A stretch of 64,000 nt of DNA from Galaxea fascicularis (lineage: Eukaryota > Cnidaria > Anthozoa > Scleractinia > Euphylliidae), in the NCBI GenBank assembly GCA_948470475.1, contig OX419342.1, positions 16,709,010 to 16,773,009 of the forward strand, given 5' to 3'. This document shows positions 1 to 10,690 of this stretch, piece by piece; position 1 is the first letter of the stretch, and the number at the start of each line of letters is the position of its first letter. The notes beneath the pieces were generated by a model. The model had not been told where the DNA came from. It made no database searches and saw only the letters and a list, made by a program, of their open reading frames with translations. Made by a program: the position numbers and the translations under genes.

Positions 1-387
1 TTGCTTCGTCTGACTGTATTAGAGAGAAATATTTGTAATGGCACAAACAAACAAATAAGCAGACTAAGAAAGAACAAGATGCTATTGGTGGAAAGTTCAT
101 ACCGTGAAAAAAAAAGAGAGAGAGATAAATAGTGAGTGGCATGAAACAAAGCGTTTGTTTAAACCGTGGGAATTTAAGTGCAGAGTTTTTTTTTCCTTTT
201 TTCTTGTGGCTTTCCGTGTAAACTTGATGTAGGAAGGGGAAAGGCTGCCGATCGCCGCTCACCACATATTGGTTTGTCGGGTTACCATGTTCCTACAAAA
301 AGCGTACTCCATCTTGCTGTATATTAACCAAATGCGATCAACGCATTCGCTCTGAAGAAAGAAGGGCTCCATCGCTCAAAGCATTTT

Positions 388-418
<31 letters not shown>

Positions 419-1560
419 ACGCCTATTATTCACTTAATAAGAGTTTTGTTTTGATCTCTTTCTCCAGTTTGTAAAAGCTGCTAATGGTAACTGTTTTGAT
501 TGTTTAAGGAACTGCAGAGGCACAACTGTCACCCCATCAGATTAGTGTCTCTTATCCATGAATTAACGTTTGTGCTAAATTCAAGACGAAGCCGAACGCT
601 TTGAGTTTACTTAACCACAGTATTATCTGTTCTGTGTAAATGTATGTAATAGCACGAGCACCTAAATCCCTACTTCCTACTAAGGAAAAGCGATCTTCAC
701 CAGGGAAGGGATTGTATATTTTTCTGGCTTTGGCACTCACGGCAACGACCAGCTGAAGTATACGATCAGGTGGAAGTAGGGCTGGATCAAGTTATATGAC
801 AATTCAAGCTAAGAAAGATGTTCTCTGGATAAGGTTCCCGAGTTGAAAGCATTGATGAATTGGTCGACTTATGCTGAGTCAAAGCTCATGACATCCTAGA
901 AAATTTGGTTTGTACGAGATTAAAACCCATGAACTCAATGATGCCAGTACAGGCCTCTACACACGAGTTTTGCATCGGTACCAGGCTTTCGTTTCACAAC
1001 TGCAAAAGTTGCGTTCGCCAGTCCCAAATTCCAACCCATCTTTCACCTTTCACCCGAAGTTCAAACTTATGACTTTATTGATTTCATACAGTGATTTTTT
1101 TTTTAACGAGCATGCGATAGTTAGCATCCTTAATGATGATAGTACTAGCAACACTCACAACAACAACAATAACAGTATTAACATTCTCCTTAGCAGCAAC
1201 ACAGAACAGAAAAGAGTCCAGCCCAATATAGGATCTAAAAGGTAATTTCCTTGTTACCCAGCTACAGGCTAAAAAGTTAACTTACTATCAGGATCAGATG
1301 AGAATGTAACCCTTTCCGTCTGCTGCTTCTTTGCGACAGTAGCGGATCGAATTGGTCTTCGTTTGAGGATGACACCTAGAGCAAAAATACAGGAAAATCG
1401 TCTAAGAGTTCCTTCAAGTAAAAACGAAATAGCATTTCTTAAGTTTTTATTCTCTAGTTCCTCCTTGTTAAGTAGCAGATGCTCCTAGCCAAGAAACACC
1501 AGAACTTTCCAGTCGTCCCTAAAGATGGAACGAGCAGTGAGCAGTTATAACTAAGTGAAG
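1..1560. other. no gene recognised
   Basis: AT-rich non-coding DNA. The short open frames here (for example 910-1245, rich in Asn and Ser) show no recognisable domain. A short CAA/AAC-rich run lies near 1157-1177. Nothing else was supported. Confidence 0.5.
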
Positions 1561-1564
1561 CCCG

Positions 1565-1790
1565 GGACGATCACCCAAGTGGCTGTAGCCTTAAAAAGGA
1601 CTTTTTAAGGTGACATTGATTGACGTTTTGACTTAAGCAGACGTCATCATCAGAGTCAGAATGATTTGTGTAACGTCAGTAAGTGGTATAAATATTCTGG
1701 TATTTGATGTGATTTGTCAACATTGTCGTGATGGTATTGGTCGACTGTCAAATAAGCCTCGTTGTCATTGGCTGCAAAGACTGTAAACAG
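1565..1790 (-). mobile_element. Penelope-like element terminal (pLTR) remnant with decayed hammerhead-like motif
   Basis: On the minus strand, 1653-1622 reads CTGATGA, a T, a hairpin region, then AAAAC and GTC. This is the same layout as the hairpins at 4763-4798 and 24216-24248, but the G of the conserved GAAA is A here. A self-complementary TTAAAAAG/CTTTTTAA lies just beyond it (1590-1608). The flanking sequence resembles PLE terminal repeat DNA in composition and order. The family call is by analogy with the two clearer copies in this window. Confidence 0.45.
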
Positions 1791-2100
1791 TAAGTAGTGT
1801 GTCTCGATCTGACTTTTGTTACTGTAATGTCTGTAGTGTACCGTTAGTAAAACTATTCGGTCAGTCTGTTATTTGTCTGTTGTTCATGTCGTCCATAAGT
1901 CGTTTGTAAGGTGCGGGAAGTCCTAGGCAATGGTTCAGTTGTGTTCGTTCTGAGTTAGTAGACCCGCTTTTCAGTACGATTCGTTGGTAGTAATTAGTAC
2001 TGTATGGTACGCATCCAGCAGAGTCGATTCTGTGGCATGCAAGTACCCGAGAAAAATGGAAAGATCATTTTGAGGTAATACTAGAGTTGTGCAAAGTTAC

Positions 2101-2730
2101 CAAGTTAAGAGAATTCTACAGTATGAACCCTTCACAAAATAGAAGTGAACTGAAAAAAAACTTTCTAGATGTGGAATTAAACCATAATTAAAAAGAATAA
2201 TTGTGGAGATCAACTCCGAGGGGCTTAAGCTTGGCTAAACATAATATGAGATTTCTTTATTTACCTCCCTAATTAAATAACCGCAATTTGTTTCAATTCA
2301 AATTAATTGGAACCTGTAATTTGTTTTTGTTTTTAAAATCCGAGTTATGTAACCTCCTTTTATGGGACTGATATATATTTTTGGGGTAATCCTCGCGTAT
2401 TTTGCTCTGCTGAAAAAGTAGTAATATATGTTTGAAACAGTAACACTGTATGTATATGAAATACTACACAAATAAAGTGTATAGTTAATAAATAAAAAAG
2501 TGAAATATACAAGTGTTTCCTAGTCATTTATTCTCTAATAAATCATTGACCATTCACCCCAGCAATGCTCATGTTTTACAGAATTAAATTTATTGACTCA
2601 GTTTATTTGTTTGAGACCAAATATTGAACTTGGGATTCAACATCGTCTTTTGCCTCATACATGGTCCCGTACCTCATTGCGCATGGCCAAATAACCCAAA
2701 CATGAGCAAGAATATGCAAAAGGTGAGTTT
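2101..2730. other. AT-rich non-coding stretch
   Basis: Strongly AT-rich DNA with no open frame of note. No repeat or gene was recognised. Confidence 0.4.
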
Positions 2731-2907
2731 TGTTTTATTCACTTTGTTGGTCGAATGATAACATTTCACTTTTAAGAAGATAGGGAACTAAACGCCGTAC
2801 CTTCAGCAACTTGTATTGCAGGCTGCATGTCATGACTGCTTGCTCCGTCATCTTTATGAAATTATAAAAACACATCTGTAAGTGCATGGTATTACTCCAC
2901 AAACCTT

Positions 2908-3290
2908 TTATAGCCTTCTCATAGATATTATGTCTTCTAACGCCATGACACTGAGTGGCGAGGCGTTTGAGTGATGTCTGATCCAAGCATAACTAATTTC
3001 TTCATTCGCAAACTGATTCAGAAAGTGTACCCTTGCTGTAATCCTCGCAAAAACAGGCGCTACCAACCAATATATGGGACTTGTAAATATCTCGCGGTGT
3101 AACACGAAGTACCCAAATTCAGAGTTTACGATTATTTCTCGACATAAGTGACGCAACCACACAAATTTCAAAAATGGTAGTTCAGGCATTATTGTGGAAA
3201 GGAACTGGAAATTTTCAAGACCTTCTCCAAGATGTGGCAAACCAAGAGCTCCCATCTCCATGCTGTCGTCACCTTGAGCCTCCTCATCGT
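2908..3290 (-). CDS. possible exon of an unrecognised gene
   Basis: An open frame of about 125 codons on the minus strand follows a good acceptor (TTTATTCCTTTAG, ending near 3297). It begins with an acidic stretch (EYDEEAQGDD), then runs through a hydrophobic, aromatic-rich region (YWLVAPVFARI) to a stop at 2908. A second open frame (2735-2986) overlaps it in another frame. I do not recognise the protein. An acidic possible exon at 5290-5388 lies upstream on the same strand with a comparable DE-rich character, so the two could belong to one gene downstream of the receptor. This is weak without homology or RNA evidence. Confidence 0.25.
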
Positions 3291-4016
3291 ACTCTAAAGG
3301 AATAAAAGATACTTTTCACTTTTCTGTAACTTCAGAGGAGAGGTGGTCATTAATTAAGTCGCTACTAATATTGTCGTCAGCGCTGATTTGAATCAATCCC
3401 TTTTTGTGAAATCTGCACACAAAAGAATCCCAATTACATGAAACTTCATTATTGCTATTCTAAACTACATTTTAGGTTAATCCACTTCTCAAGTTGCTTA
3501 GATGCGCTCGTTATGATGAGAGACGCCGAAAATGTTTCAGCAAGCCATTACATTGTGAATGACGAGTGAGGTTGTCTTTGTATCCTTTCTAATTAGCGGA
3601 CGCCCATGCCGCCGTTATTAGGAATTTACAAAGAATTTGTGTCGGGCGTGACACATAAATTTAAGACTTGCAGGAACGGCTGTAGTTAAACAGCTTTTGA
3701 AGGCATGCTAAAAATGTGAGGAAGTAAATGAGGAAGAGAATCAAAGAGTTGGAACTGACTTTTACTGCAAATACAGACTTAGGACCACAGGAGGATTCCT
3801 TGTATTGGAAACTTAAAGACAAAACTGCTAGGGGGTTCGGAGCAAACCTCTTTTTGTTTTGTAGCAGAGCAAACGGTCATTTTCAGAGAGTGGAAATCGG
3901 GATTTGCAGCTGTTAATTTTGTGTTAAAGTTCGAGCAACTGAGTATTCAGTTGGTAAAATCGGTTCATTTTATTAATTCTAAGGAACTTAAGGGCGTTCA
4001 AATTCAAAAACGATGG

Positions 4017-4205
4017 GGAGCAGGGCTAGCGCAGCGGTGAGAGCGCTCGCTTTCCACCAATCTGTCCCGGGTTTGACTCCCGAACTCGGCGTCATAAGTG
4101 GGCTGAGTTTTTTAGTTTTCTACTCTGCTGCGAGAGGTTTTTCTCCGGGTAATCCTGTTTTCCCTTCTCTCCAAAAACCAACATTTGATTTGAGAGAATT
4201 GTAAA
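4017..4205 (+). mobile_element. tRNA-derived SINE
   Basis: The head is tRNA-like: an A-box-like stretch (TAGCGCAGCGGTGAGAGCG, 4026-4044) and a B-box-like GGGTTTGACTCCC (4070-4082) at normal pol III spacing. The tail includes GAGAGGTTTTTCTCCGGG and ends near CCAACATTTGATTTGA. It does not fold as a functional tRNA (no acceptor stem partner), so it is read as a SINE copy, not a tRNA gene. Confidence 0.75.
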
Positions 4206-4473
4206 GAATTGGAATAGCTGTTATTGAAGTTATTAGCAGTTTGGCATACAAACGAGGCAAAAGAGTCAGTTCTACTTTGTATTGACCCTTTCGCTTCGTT
4301 TGTATGCTTTAAAAAAAAACAAAAGAATATTTGACTGCAGACTCAACTGCAATAAGAGCCATTGTAAAGCTTATTATTGTAAGGTGCATTGGATGATATT
4401 CACATGCTAATTTGCGCCTAATAAATAATATTATCGATTCGATAATGAAAATTACGGGTAGAATCATATTTAA

Positions 4474-4509
4474 GACAACGTTTCGGTGTCCTCATGACAC
4501 CATCATCAA
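4474..4509 (-). ncRNA. hammerhead-ribozyme-like motif (PLE pLTR, antisense copy)
   Basis: Minus strand reads TTGATGA, an extra T, stem GGTGTC / loop ATGAG / stem GACACC, GAAAC, GTT, GTC. This matches a hammerhead with a minimal stem III (A-U, C-G, three-nt loop). The first core base is T rather than the invariant C of CUGANGA, and one extra T follows the core, so activity is doubtful. Hammerhead motifs are known from Penelope-like elements. Confidence 0.5.
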
Positions 4510-4762
4510 GAATATTAAGATCTGGATCAATATTCAATCACAGCCAAAGTCAACATCCATCAAGAACAATAGCATCTAATATGTTTTACATTCTTAAGAA
4601 ATGCTCTAGCAAATTTGATTGTCTTCTGTACGAAATGTTCCTTATTCGCGAGCACAAACCGCGTTTAAATATTCAAAGTGACTCGATAAAAGCAAAACTT
4701 TTCACCCAGCGTCTAGGAACTAAGGAACTATTCTTGTTATCTGTTGAATATTATATTTTGAC

Positions 4763-4798
4763 CTAATGATGGTGTCATGAGGACACCGAAACGTTGTC
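4763..4798 (+). ncRNA. hammerhead-ribozyme-like motif (PLE pLTR, sense copy)
   Basis: Reads CTAATGA, T, stem GGTGTC (4771-4776), loop ATGAG, stem GACACC (4782-4787), GAAA, C, loop GTT, GTC (4796-4798). The core G of CUGANGA is A here. Together with the minus-strand copy at 4474-4509 it forms the inverted ends of the PLE fragment. Different core mutations in the two copies suggest independent decay. Confidence 0.5.
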
Positions 4799-4924
4799 TT
4801 AATATGATTCTACCCGTAATTTTCATTATCAAATCGATAACACAAAATAAAAATAAATTACTATTTTTAATTAAATCATTATTATAAACGGTGCTTCAGT
4901 CTGATATATCGGTCGCTGGGCTCT

Positions 4925-5285
4925 AAAGGTTCAGTTGATACAGGAGCCCATCACTAGGAGCGTACAACTCCCATACTACGCCTATGTCACGGCATTTTTA
5001 CAGAGCGATTTATTTTTAGACTATCTTTCCCGTGAAAAAAGGTAGTTCCGGTACACGTGATACCGCATCATCATCACCTTTCTTTTGTTCTAAAGTTTCT
5101 TAGCTTCGCAGAGAAACTTTAGAACAAAAGAATGGTAGAGGAAAAGTTTTGCACGAGAGAATGGGCTCCTGAGGGAGTCCCATATTCGCGGCAAATTCAA
5201 TCTAAAAATAAATCGGTCTGTGAAAACGCCGTGACAGGAATATAGGGCAGTTGTACGCTCCTAGTAATGGGCTTCTGGTTGATAT
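4925..5285. mobile_element. foldback MITE with central hairpin
   Basis: Inverted repeats of about 80 bp share AGGAGCGTACAACT, GTCACGGC and GATTTATTTTTAGA (left arm 4940-5020, right arm about 5190-5270 reversed). A tight second hairpin lies in the middle: TTTTGTTCTAAAGTTTCT (5085-5102) against AGAAACTTTAGAACAAAA (5112-5129). There is no coding capacity. The superfamily is not determined. Confidence 0.65.
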
Positions 5286-5289
5286 CAAA

Positions 5290-5388
5290 ACTAAGCCGGC
5301 CGGTGTGAAAGTCACCTTCTTCCTCGTCATCCTCACTTTCCTCTTCATCGTTTTCTTCTTCTTCCTCTTCGGCTGTAGAAAACCAACA
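5290..5388 (-). CDS. possible acidic exon, gene unknown
   Basis: Minus strand has acceptor TTTTCTACAG (ending about 5376), then codons for AEEEEEENDEEESEDDEEEG and a continuing open frame to the MITE. Strong Glu/Asp bias with a good acceptor suggests an exon; it could equally be a low-complexity GAA/GAG run. No partner exon is certain. Confidence 0.2.
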
Positions 5389-5439
5389 AAAGGATTGTTA
5401 TCATTGTCATTGTTTTGAGGGAAGGGGGGTGGGTGTGGG

Positions 5440-6160
5440 GGGAGGAGGTGGATGGAGAACTAGAGGGTCGCTTAGAATCGTGAGCATGCGATGGTTTGGT
5501 GAGGTACATAGTATTGACATTTGGTTTAAGTAGCGTTTCATATGAGACCGGCTGCTTGCAATTTGGAGTTTAATCCCCCAGTAACACTGGTGTTGAAAAG
5601 TATTTAGAACACTGTTATCAATTATGTTGTATAAAATGACTGAAGATTGCATTAATTGCAGTAATACAGCATAAAACGAGAGCTACGCTTAAAACGCATA
5701 GTTTTGAAGAGCATTGCTGTTTTTCGTTCAGTGCGATGATGACTTCCGCTCAGGTTGTTAAGATTACTGTCAATGTGATCGTAAACAATTATTTTCAGGA
5801 CTTCACCTGCGAGTTATGGTTGTCAAGCGTATATACTGAATTTCAATTTTTTACAGATTTGACCTACGAGCACTAATGCAGTTGCTTTTTCTTATTCAAG
5901 AAAAACTGAAATATTACAATACGCCACCTTCTGGAGCTTGACCAAAAGAACAAACTCTTCTTAGCCAACGCCACAGCTGACGAAGTTTTCGTTTCAACGG
6001 CTTTCTGACCTAGGAGAGGATTTATACTTTTAATATATGCTAATGAGATAATTTCATGATTACTCCGCTCCAACAACATTTTAACGATTTTTCGAGTATT
6101 ACGTTATCAACAAAAGCTGCAGATTGAGTTTACGTAGCATAAGGAGGTGATGATGGTTCA
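5440..6160. other. intergenic, 3' of the receptor gene
   Basis: No supported gene. It contains a G-rich run (GGGGGGTGGGTGTGGGGGGAG near 5424) and otherwise unremarkable AT-rich DNA; on the minus strand it should include the receptor's 3' UTR. Confidence 0.4.
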
Positions 6161-7316
6161 TTATTGCATTGTACTACAGTCTCTTTCAACTGCAGGGGTC
6201 ATTGTATAGAATTTATATAGAAAGTTAGGATGTGAATTTTTGGTGAAAGAAACGCAAATGGCAATTGACCACAATGATGATGTTAGTATCTTAAACAGTA
6301 CCTGCGGGGTGAAGATTGTGTATACCAGCGGATTGAGTACTGAGTTTATTGGCAGCACAAACACAGCAAACCAGACAGTAAGGTCTCCTGGAGAGGTGAA
6401 TGCCGCCTCTGAGATGGATTTGAAACCAATAACTATTACAGGAAACCAGCACAAAGCATCAGTGAGGATAATGAACAATACTCGTTTGGTAAGTGATTTC
6501 TCCCTCTTGAAGTTGGCCGCTTGGGACCTCGCTCGTCTTTCTCTTGCAGTACCTTGGTGAACCAATCGCCAGCTCGAAGTGTAGGTTTTAATGAGAATCA
6601 AGGCGTATGCGACGACAATGAAAGCGAACAGGATCAAATTCAAGACAACAAAGACCCCGACAGAGTATTCCCAGCCTGATGGCAGGTCATCGGTAAGTTG
6701 TAGTGGCAAGCACACAACGGTTCTGCCGTAATAGTGATTAAAGCTAATTGGGTCCTCGAAATAGCGAATGTCAAACATTGGGAAAAAGGCAATGAGAGCA
6801 CCAATAGCCCAGATGGCCAAGCAACAGGTATGCGTCATGTTACGGGTTAGAGACTTTCCTTTGTAAGGGAAGACAACATTCTTCATCCTGTCTGCAGAGA
6901 TCAGAGCGATTAACATGACGGACACCTCGCTGGACATGATAGATATTGCTCCTGTGACCTGGCAGGACCAGCTGGAGCGCCACTCAGAGTCGTGCAAGTA
7001 GTAAGCGCCTGACCATACGCGATCCTTGACACCCACAGTGATGAGATATATTCCCATCAGACCATCTGAAATAGCCAAATTCATAAGCATGATGTTCTGC
7101 ACGATATTTTTTTCCTTCTTCTCTTTGTGCTTCAGCCGCCAAAAAATAACGAAACCGGCACCAATCAGGGAGACAACTCCAACGACCCAGATACTTATTC
7201 TTGGGGCTAGGTTGCGAAACATGCTGTGGCAGTCTGCAAAGTTGTCATTGAAGGCAAAATCACAGTCGGCGTCCTCTTTATTGAGATGGCAACACATAAG
7301 GTTTGTGTCCAAACTC
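6161..7316 (-). CDS. LGR/GRL101-like GPCR, seven-transmembrane exon (3' terminal coding exon)
   Basis: This single exon encodes about 385 residues with a complete rhodopsin-family seven-helix domain. Counting from the TTG at 7312, helices lie near residues 41-59, 72-94, 117-141, 163-180, 216-241, 277-297 and 311-334. Visible motifs are NLAISD in helix 2, Cys117 and Cys201 for the usual extracellular disulfide, DRM in place of DRY after helix 3, and NPLVY in helix 7. A short Cys-containing hinge (CC at 7-8, C17, C28) precedes helix 1, as in relaxin receptors and snail GRL101. A splice acceptor (TTGTAG) ends at 7317, and the first G completes an ATG codon begun by the LRR exon at 10006-10077, so the reading frame runs in from upstream LRRs. 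Stop TAA is at 6161-6163. The product is inferred to be a plasma-membrane receptor; the ligand cannot be told from sequence. Confidence 0.93.
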
Positions 7317-8944
7317 CTACAAGAAAAAAACGAAAGTCAGACATAGACGGTCATCGATTGACTCTTGGATCATAGAATATATTATGGCCCATTCCGGGCT
7401 GCCCTTCTCTGCGCTTTTCCCATCTTTCTGGTTTAAAAGATGTAAAATCTATGCCTTGAAACCTCATGTAAAATTCACTCTCCAGTGCTAATCTTGTCGA
7501 ATGCTGGCATGCAAGATTTCAGCTAAGTTAAAAAGATCACAAAATGCAGATTTTTTCTTGCATCCACGTTCACTCCATGGTGTAACGGAGTAGCCAACCA
7601 AGTAACGATATGTTAAGTCCAGCGTTTCTCGAGCAAGGTTAGTAAAAGGTAAAGGCCAGGATCTCATGACCGAACTCACGACATTCTATTCAATGGTATG
7701 GTGATTCGAAAGGAACTCGTAGCGGCAGGATTAAAATCTCTATGAATTGCTCCAAATCTCTTACAGAATCCAGACAAATGTACAAAACACAACCAGAAAA
7801 TTAAAGTAACATGAAATTTGGCACTTTTGCGTTTGCGAGTTCACCAGTCGTTGCCACCAAGGAAATGCGATTGCCTATGGGATGAACGTCTATTGTGGTG
7901 AGCAGTAAAGACACAAATGCATATGTTGCATACTGAGACAGCCAAGACGTATCCAGTGTACTGTTCCTCGGGGGGTCTAGATGTCTTTACTGCAAACAAT
8001 CGCTCTCGCTCTCTCTCTCTCCATTGCGTATCGCATATTATAGTACGTTTCTTTGGTTTAAAGTGTTAGATTTGGCTATATATAGAATAACAAAAAATAA
8101 CATGCCTATGGGAGAAAGAAAACATGGATGTCTTCTTATCAATGACCTTTGAATTTGCTATCTTCATCGTGTTTTGAACGGTACTAAAACATAAAGCGAA
8201 TCAGCTAACCGCACAGCAGTATTTCAACATTAATCTTACACTCTAGTTAAATTGTTCATCCTTTTGAAAAATCCCTCTGGAAGGTCATTCATCAAGTTGT
8301 AATGCATGAACCTTCAAATTAATAGAACAAAAAACCGAGGTTAGATTAAACTTGCACATATTCGCTGTTTAAGTGAAGAATTGCCGTAGAAGCTCTCGCA
8401 GAGAAGTTCATTTTCTTTTGTTTAACATAACTTAAGGAACCTAGTTTGCCTTCATCACCTCCAAAGTTTCTAAAATCAGGATGATATATGGAACGGTTTA
8501 TCCCCAAAACGAGTGCGATGCCCCCCATCCCCCGTTGTTTGTTTTTTCAAAGCAAGGAAAGGACTATTTGTTTATCATAAAAACTGAAGGATCTCAACTC
8601 AAAAAAGTAGCATTTATCGTTAACCTTCTTTGTCTGTAAAACAAAGGAATCTAGTTGAGGTTTTTTTGCAGTTTTCATCAAGTTCAGACCACAAACTTCT
8701 TTTGTCATTCCCGTTTGTTTAGATGTTGCGATAATGAGAAACTTGTTAAGACGATTAGCAAGATCGTGTATGATTTAGGTTTCTTTGAATACCAAATAGA
8801 TCTTTACATAAACAAGCATTTGAACAGAGGGAAGAGCAAAGAGCCGCGATCTCAAGTGATGTTCAACAAGGAAAAACGGCTACTATGCCTAGGCGAAAGT
8901 TATGATTTAAGCAGTTGTATGTGTACCCCATCTCGGCTCTGTTA
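7317..8944. other. receptor intron, proximal part
   Basis: Intron between the 7TM exon and the last LRR exon. A short CT-rich microsatellite (CTCTCGCTCTCTCTCTCTC) lies near 8007-8024. No gene was seen. Confidence 0.5.
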
Positions 8945-9347
8945 CAGTCAAACCAAGTGAAGCGTACCACTCAAGATTGCAATAATGAATTAATTATTTG
9001 AAACTTGAACCCGCTAGTCGTTTCGAGAATGCAATAATGAATTGATTATTCGAATATTGAACTCGCTCGCTCGATCCAAGAATACGGCTAACGGGTTCCG
9101 TTCTCGAAAAATCAATTCACTGTTGCGACTAGTAAGTTTCAAATCAACTGGTCTTTCCTAGAATGCAATAGTGAATTGAATTTTCGAAAACGGAAACCGT
9201 TAGCCGTATTCTTGGATCGAGCGAGCGAGTTCAATATTGGAATAATCAATTTCAATATTGCATCCTCGAAACGACTAGCGGATTCAAGTTTCAAATAATC
9301 AATTCATTAATGCAATCTTGAGGGGTACGCTTCACTGGGTTTGACTG
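8945..9347. mobile_element. 403-bp foldback MITE, TA target site (Tc1/mariner-type)
   Basis: A near-perfect palindrome. The ends are CAGTCAAACCAAGTGAAGCG (8945) and its diverged complement ending 9347, and both are flanked by TA (8943-8944, 9348-9349). The arms share CGCTCGCTCGATCCAAGAAT and TTGAAACTTGAA-type blocks with a short asymmetric centre near 9120-9165. TA duplication and terminal CAGT fit Tc1/mariner-type non-autonomous elements. It is intronic, 659 bp from the LRR exon at 10006. Confidence 0.85.
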
Positions 9348-10005
9348 TAATATTATATATTAGTTGTCTTAAACATTAATTTTCCACGATCCAGCTTTTT
9401 CACTTACAAAAACCGCAACTTTGGGGAGTCTTTAAAATGCTCAACTGAAACATTTCGTATGTAGTTGTTAAACATGTTGCTGCAAGAAATGGAAATTAAA
9501 CCAAAAATAAATATCTTGTAATACTCCAACGTGAAAAAGAATTTACTTTCTCCTCGGAGTTTTATAAGATGTTACATTTTGGTTCCTTTCGTGGGTGCAC
9601 TTGGGTTACTACATTAGCGGGGTTTGGGATGGGTAATATTTGTGCAGCAAGTTGTCACTGTCACAAGAGAAACGTTGAAAAGTGTTTAGTCAATTGTTCT
9701 TCAGTAAAAAGATCATGATGATATGTCAGTCATGATAGTCATTTAGTTGGAAGTTAATGACTAATCGAAAAGATTCCATCGTGTGTGAGAAATGAGGTCG
9801 CGGTGTTAGCTGTTGTGTTTCTACTTGAACTTGAAAACATCGGTTTCTCCTGTTGTGAGATGAAGCGATAACTTAATGAACTTTTCAATGAGCTATTGTG
9901 AGCTGCGTAACCAAATGAATGCTGCTAAGCAAAACTTATTCTATGTAACAGTTTTTTTTTCCATTGGCCAACGTATGAAAGAAGTGAAAGTAGCTCATCA
10001 CTCAC
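9348..10005. other. receptor intron, nothing recognised
   Basis: Non-coding intron sequence between the foldback MITE and the LRR exon. No repeat was identified. Confidence 0.4.
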
Positions 10006-10077
10006 ATAGACAATAGTTCCTTCAGGCCTTTAAAGATCCCTTTAGGCAAGCCCTCAATGTTGTTCTCGGAAAAATAC
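10006..10077 (-). CDS. LGR receptor, LRR exon (last LRR before the 7TM exon)
   Basis: A 72-nt exon bounded by acceptor AAG and donor GTGAGT on the minus strand. It encodes one leucine-rich repeat beginning YFSENNIEGLPKGIF and closing KGLKELLSM. It starts with 1 nt and ends with 2 nt of split codons, the same phase as all the other LRR exons. Its last two bases (AT) join the G of the exon at 7316 to make a Met codon, which links the LRR array directly to the membrane domain. Confidence 0.88.
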
Positions 10078-10618
10078 CTTAATTGAAGAACGATAAAAAG
10101 CTTTGTGAAGAACAAAAATTAAATCAGTCTTAAGTTGACTTTAACAGACGATCTCGGATTGAACAAACAATAGTTTTTTATAAGGTCCGCAAAGTAATGT
10201 CCTGTCATAACATGACAATTACGCTATCGATTCAGTAGTCGCGCGAAACTTTTATGTTTTTTGTTTGCCTGAAGAAATCGCTAATTTGACTGACAATCAG
10301 CATCTAAAAGCATTTGTGTCCTTAACTCTTCTCACCATACAGCACTGAGTTGCGCAACTACTAGAAAACGAGTCATCAGGAAACAACTAGGAAAAAAAGG
10401 ACCTCGCCAATCCATTTTACGCTTTTAAATGTTGGCAAAACATTCATCCATTTTCAATTTTGTTAGCGTCTGAACGTGAACCTGTCAAAAAGGTTTTCTA
10501 CTGCAATAACAAACAGTAAAAATAACTAAGTGTACCATATCGCGGAACATTTGTGCTCGTCTCGTGTGTTTTTCTGAAAAATAACTAACATAGTTGGTTA
10601 ATAAAGATGGATACTTAC

Positions 10619-10690
10619 AGGTCATACAACTTCTCCAAACCCTGAAACTGATTCGGGTGAAGCTTAGTCAACTTGTTGACATCCATCTTA
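10619..10690 (-). CDS. LGR receptor, LRR exon
   Basis: A 72-nt exon with acceptor ACAG and donor GTAAGT on the minus strand. It encodes one LRR, KMDVNKLTKLHPNQF followed by QGLEKLYDL, with the N at the conserved asparagine-ladder position. Phase 1/2 split codons match its neighbours, so exon skipping would preserve frame. Confidence 0.9.

Larger units (their letters stand above)
4431..4845 (+). mobile_element. truncated Penelope-like element between inverted hammerhead-like terminal repeats
   Basis: The centre (about 4594-4766, +) encodes the C-terminal end of a PLE GIY-YIG region: FDCLLYEMFLIREHKPRLN followed by QSDSIKAKLF. It is bounded by an inverted repeat of about 75-80 bp (4431-4510 and 4764-4845). 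Each arm contains GATGGTGTC, ATGAG, GACACCGAAAC and GTTGTC, so the two copies point outward. Only the extreme 3' end of the element survives; the reverse transcriptase is absent. Confidence 0.75.

Noticed and set aside
4017..4090. tRNA gene
   Set aside because: A and B boxes are present but the acceptor stem does not pair and a SINE tail follows.
6240..6560. Plus-strand frame of 106 codons
   Set aside because: Antisense to the receptor's seven-transmembrane exon, with no domain of its own.
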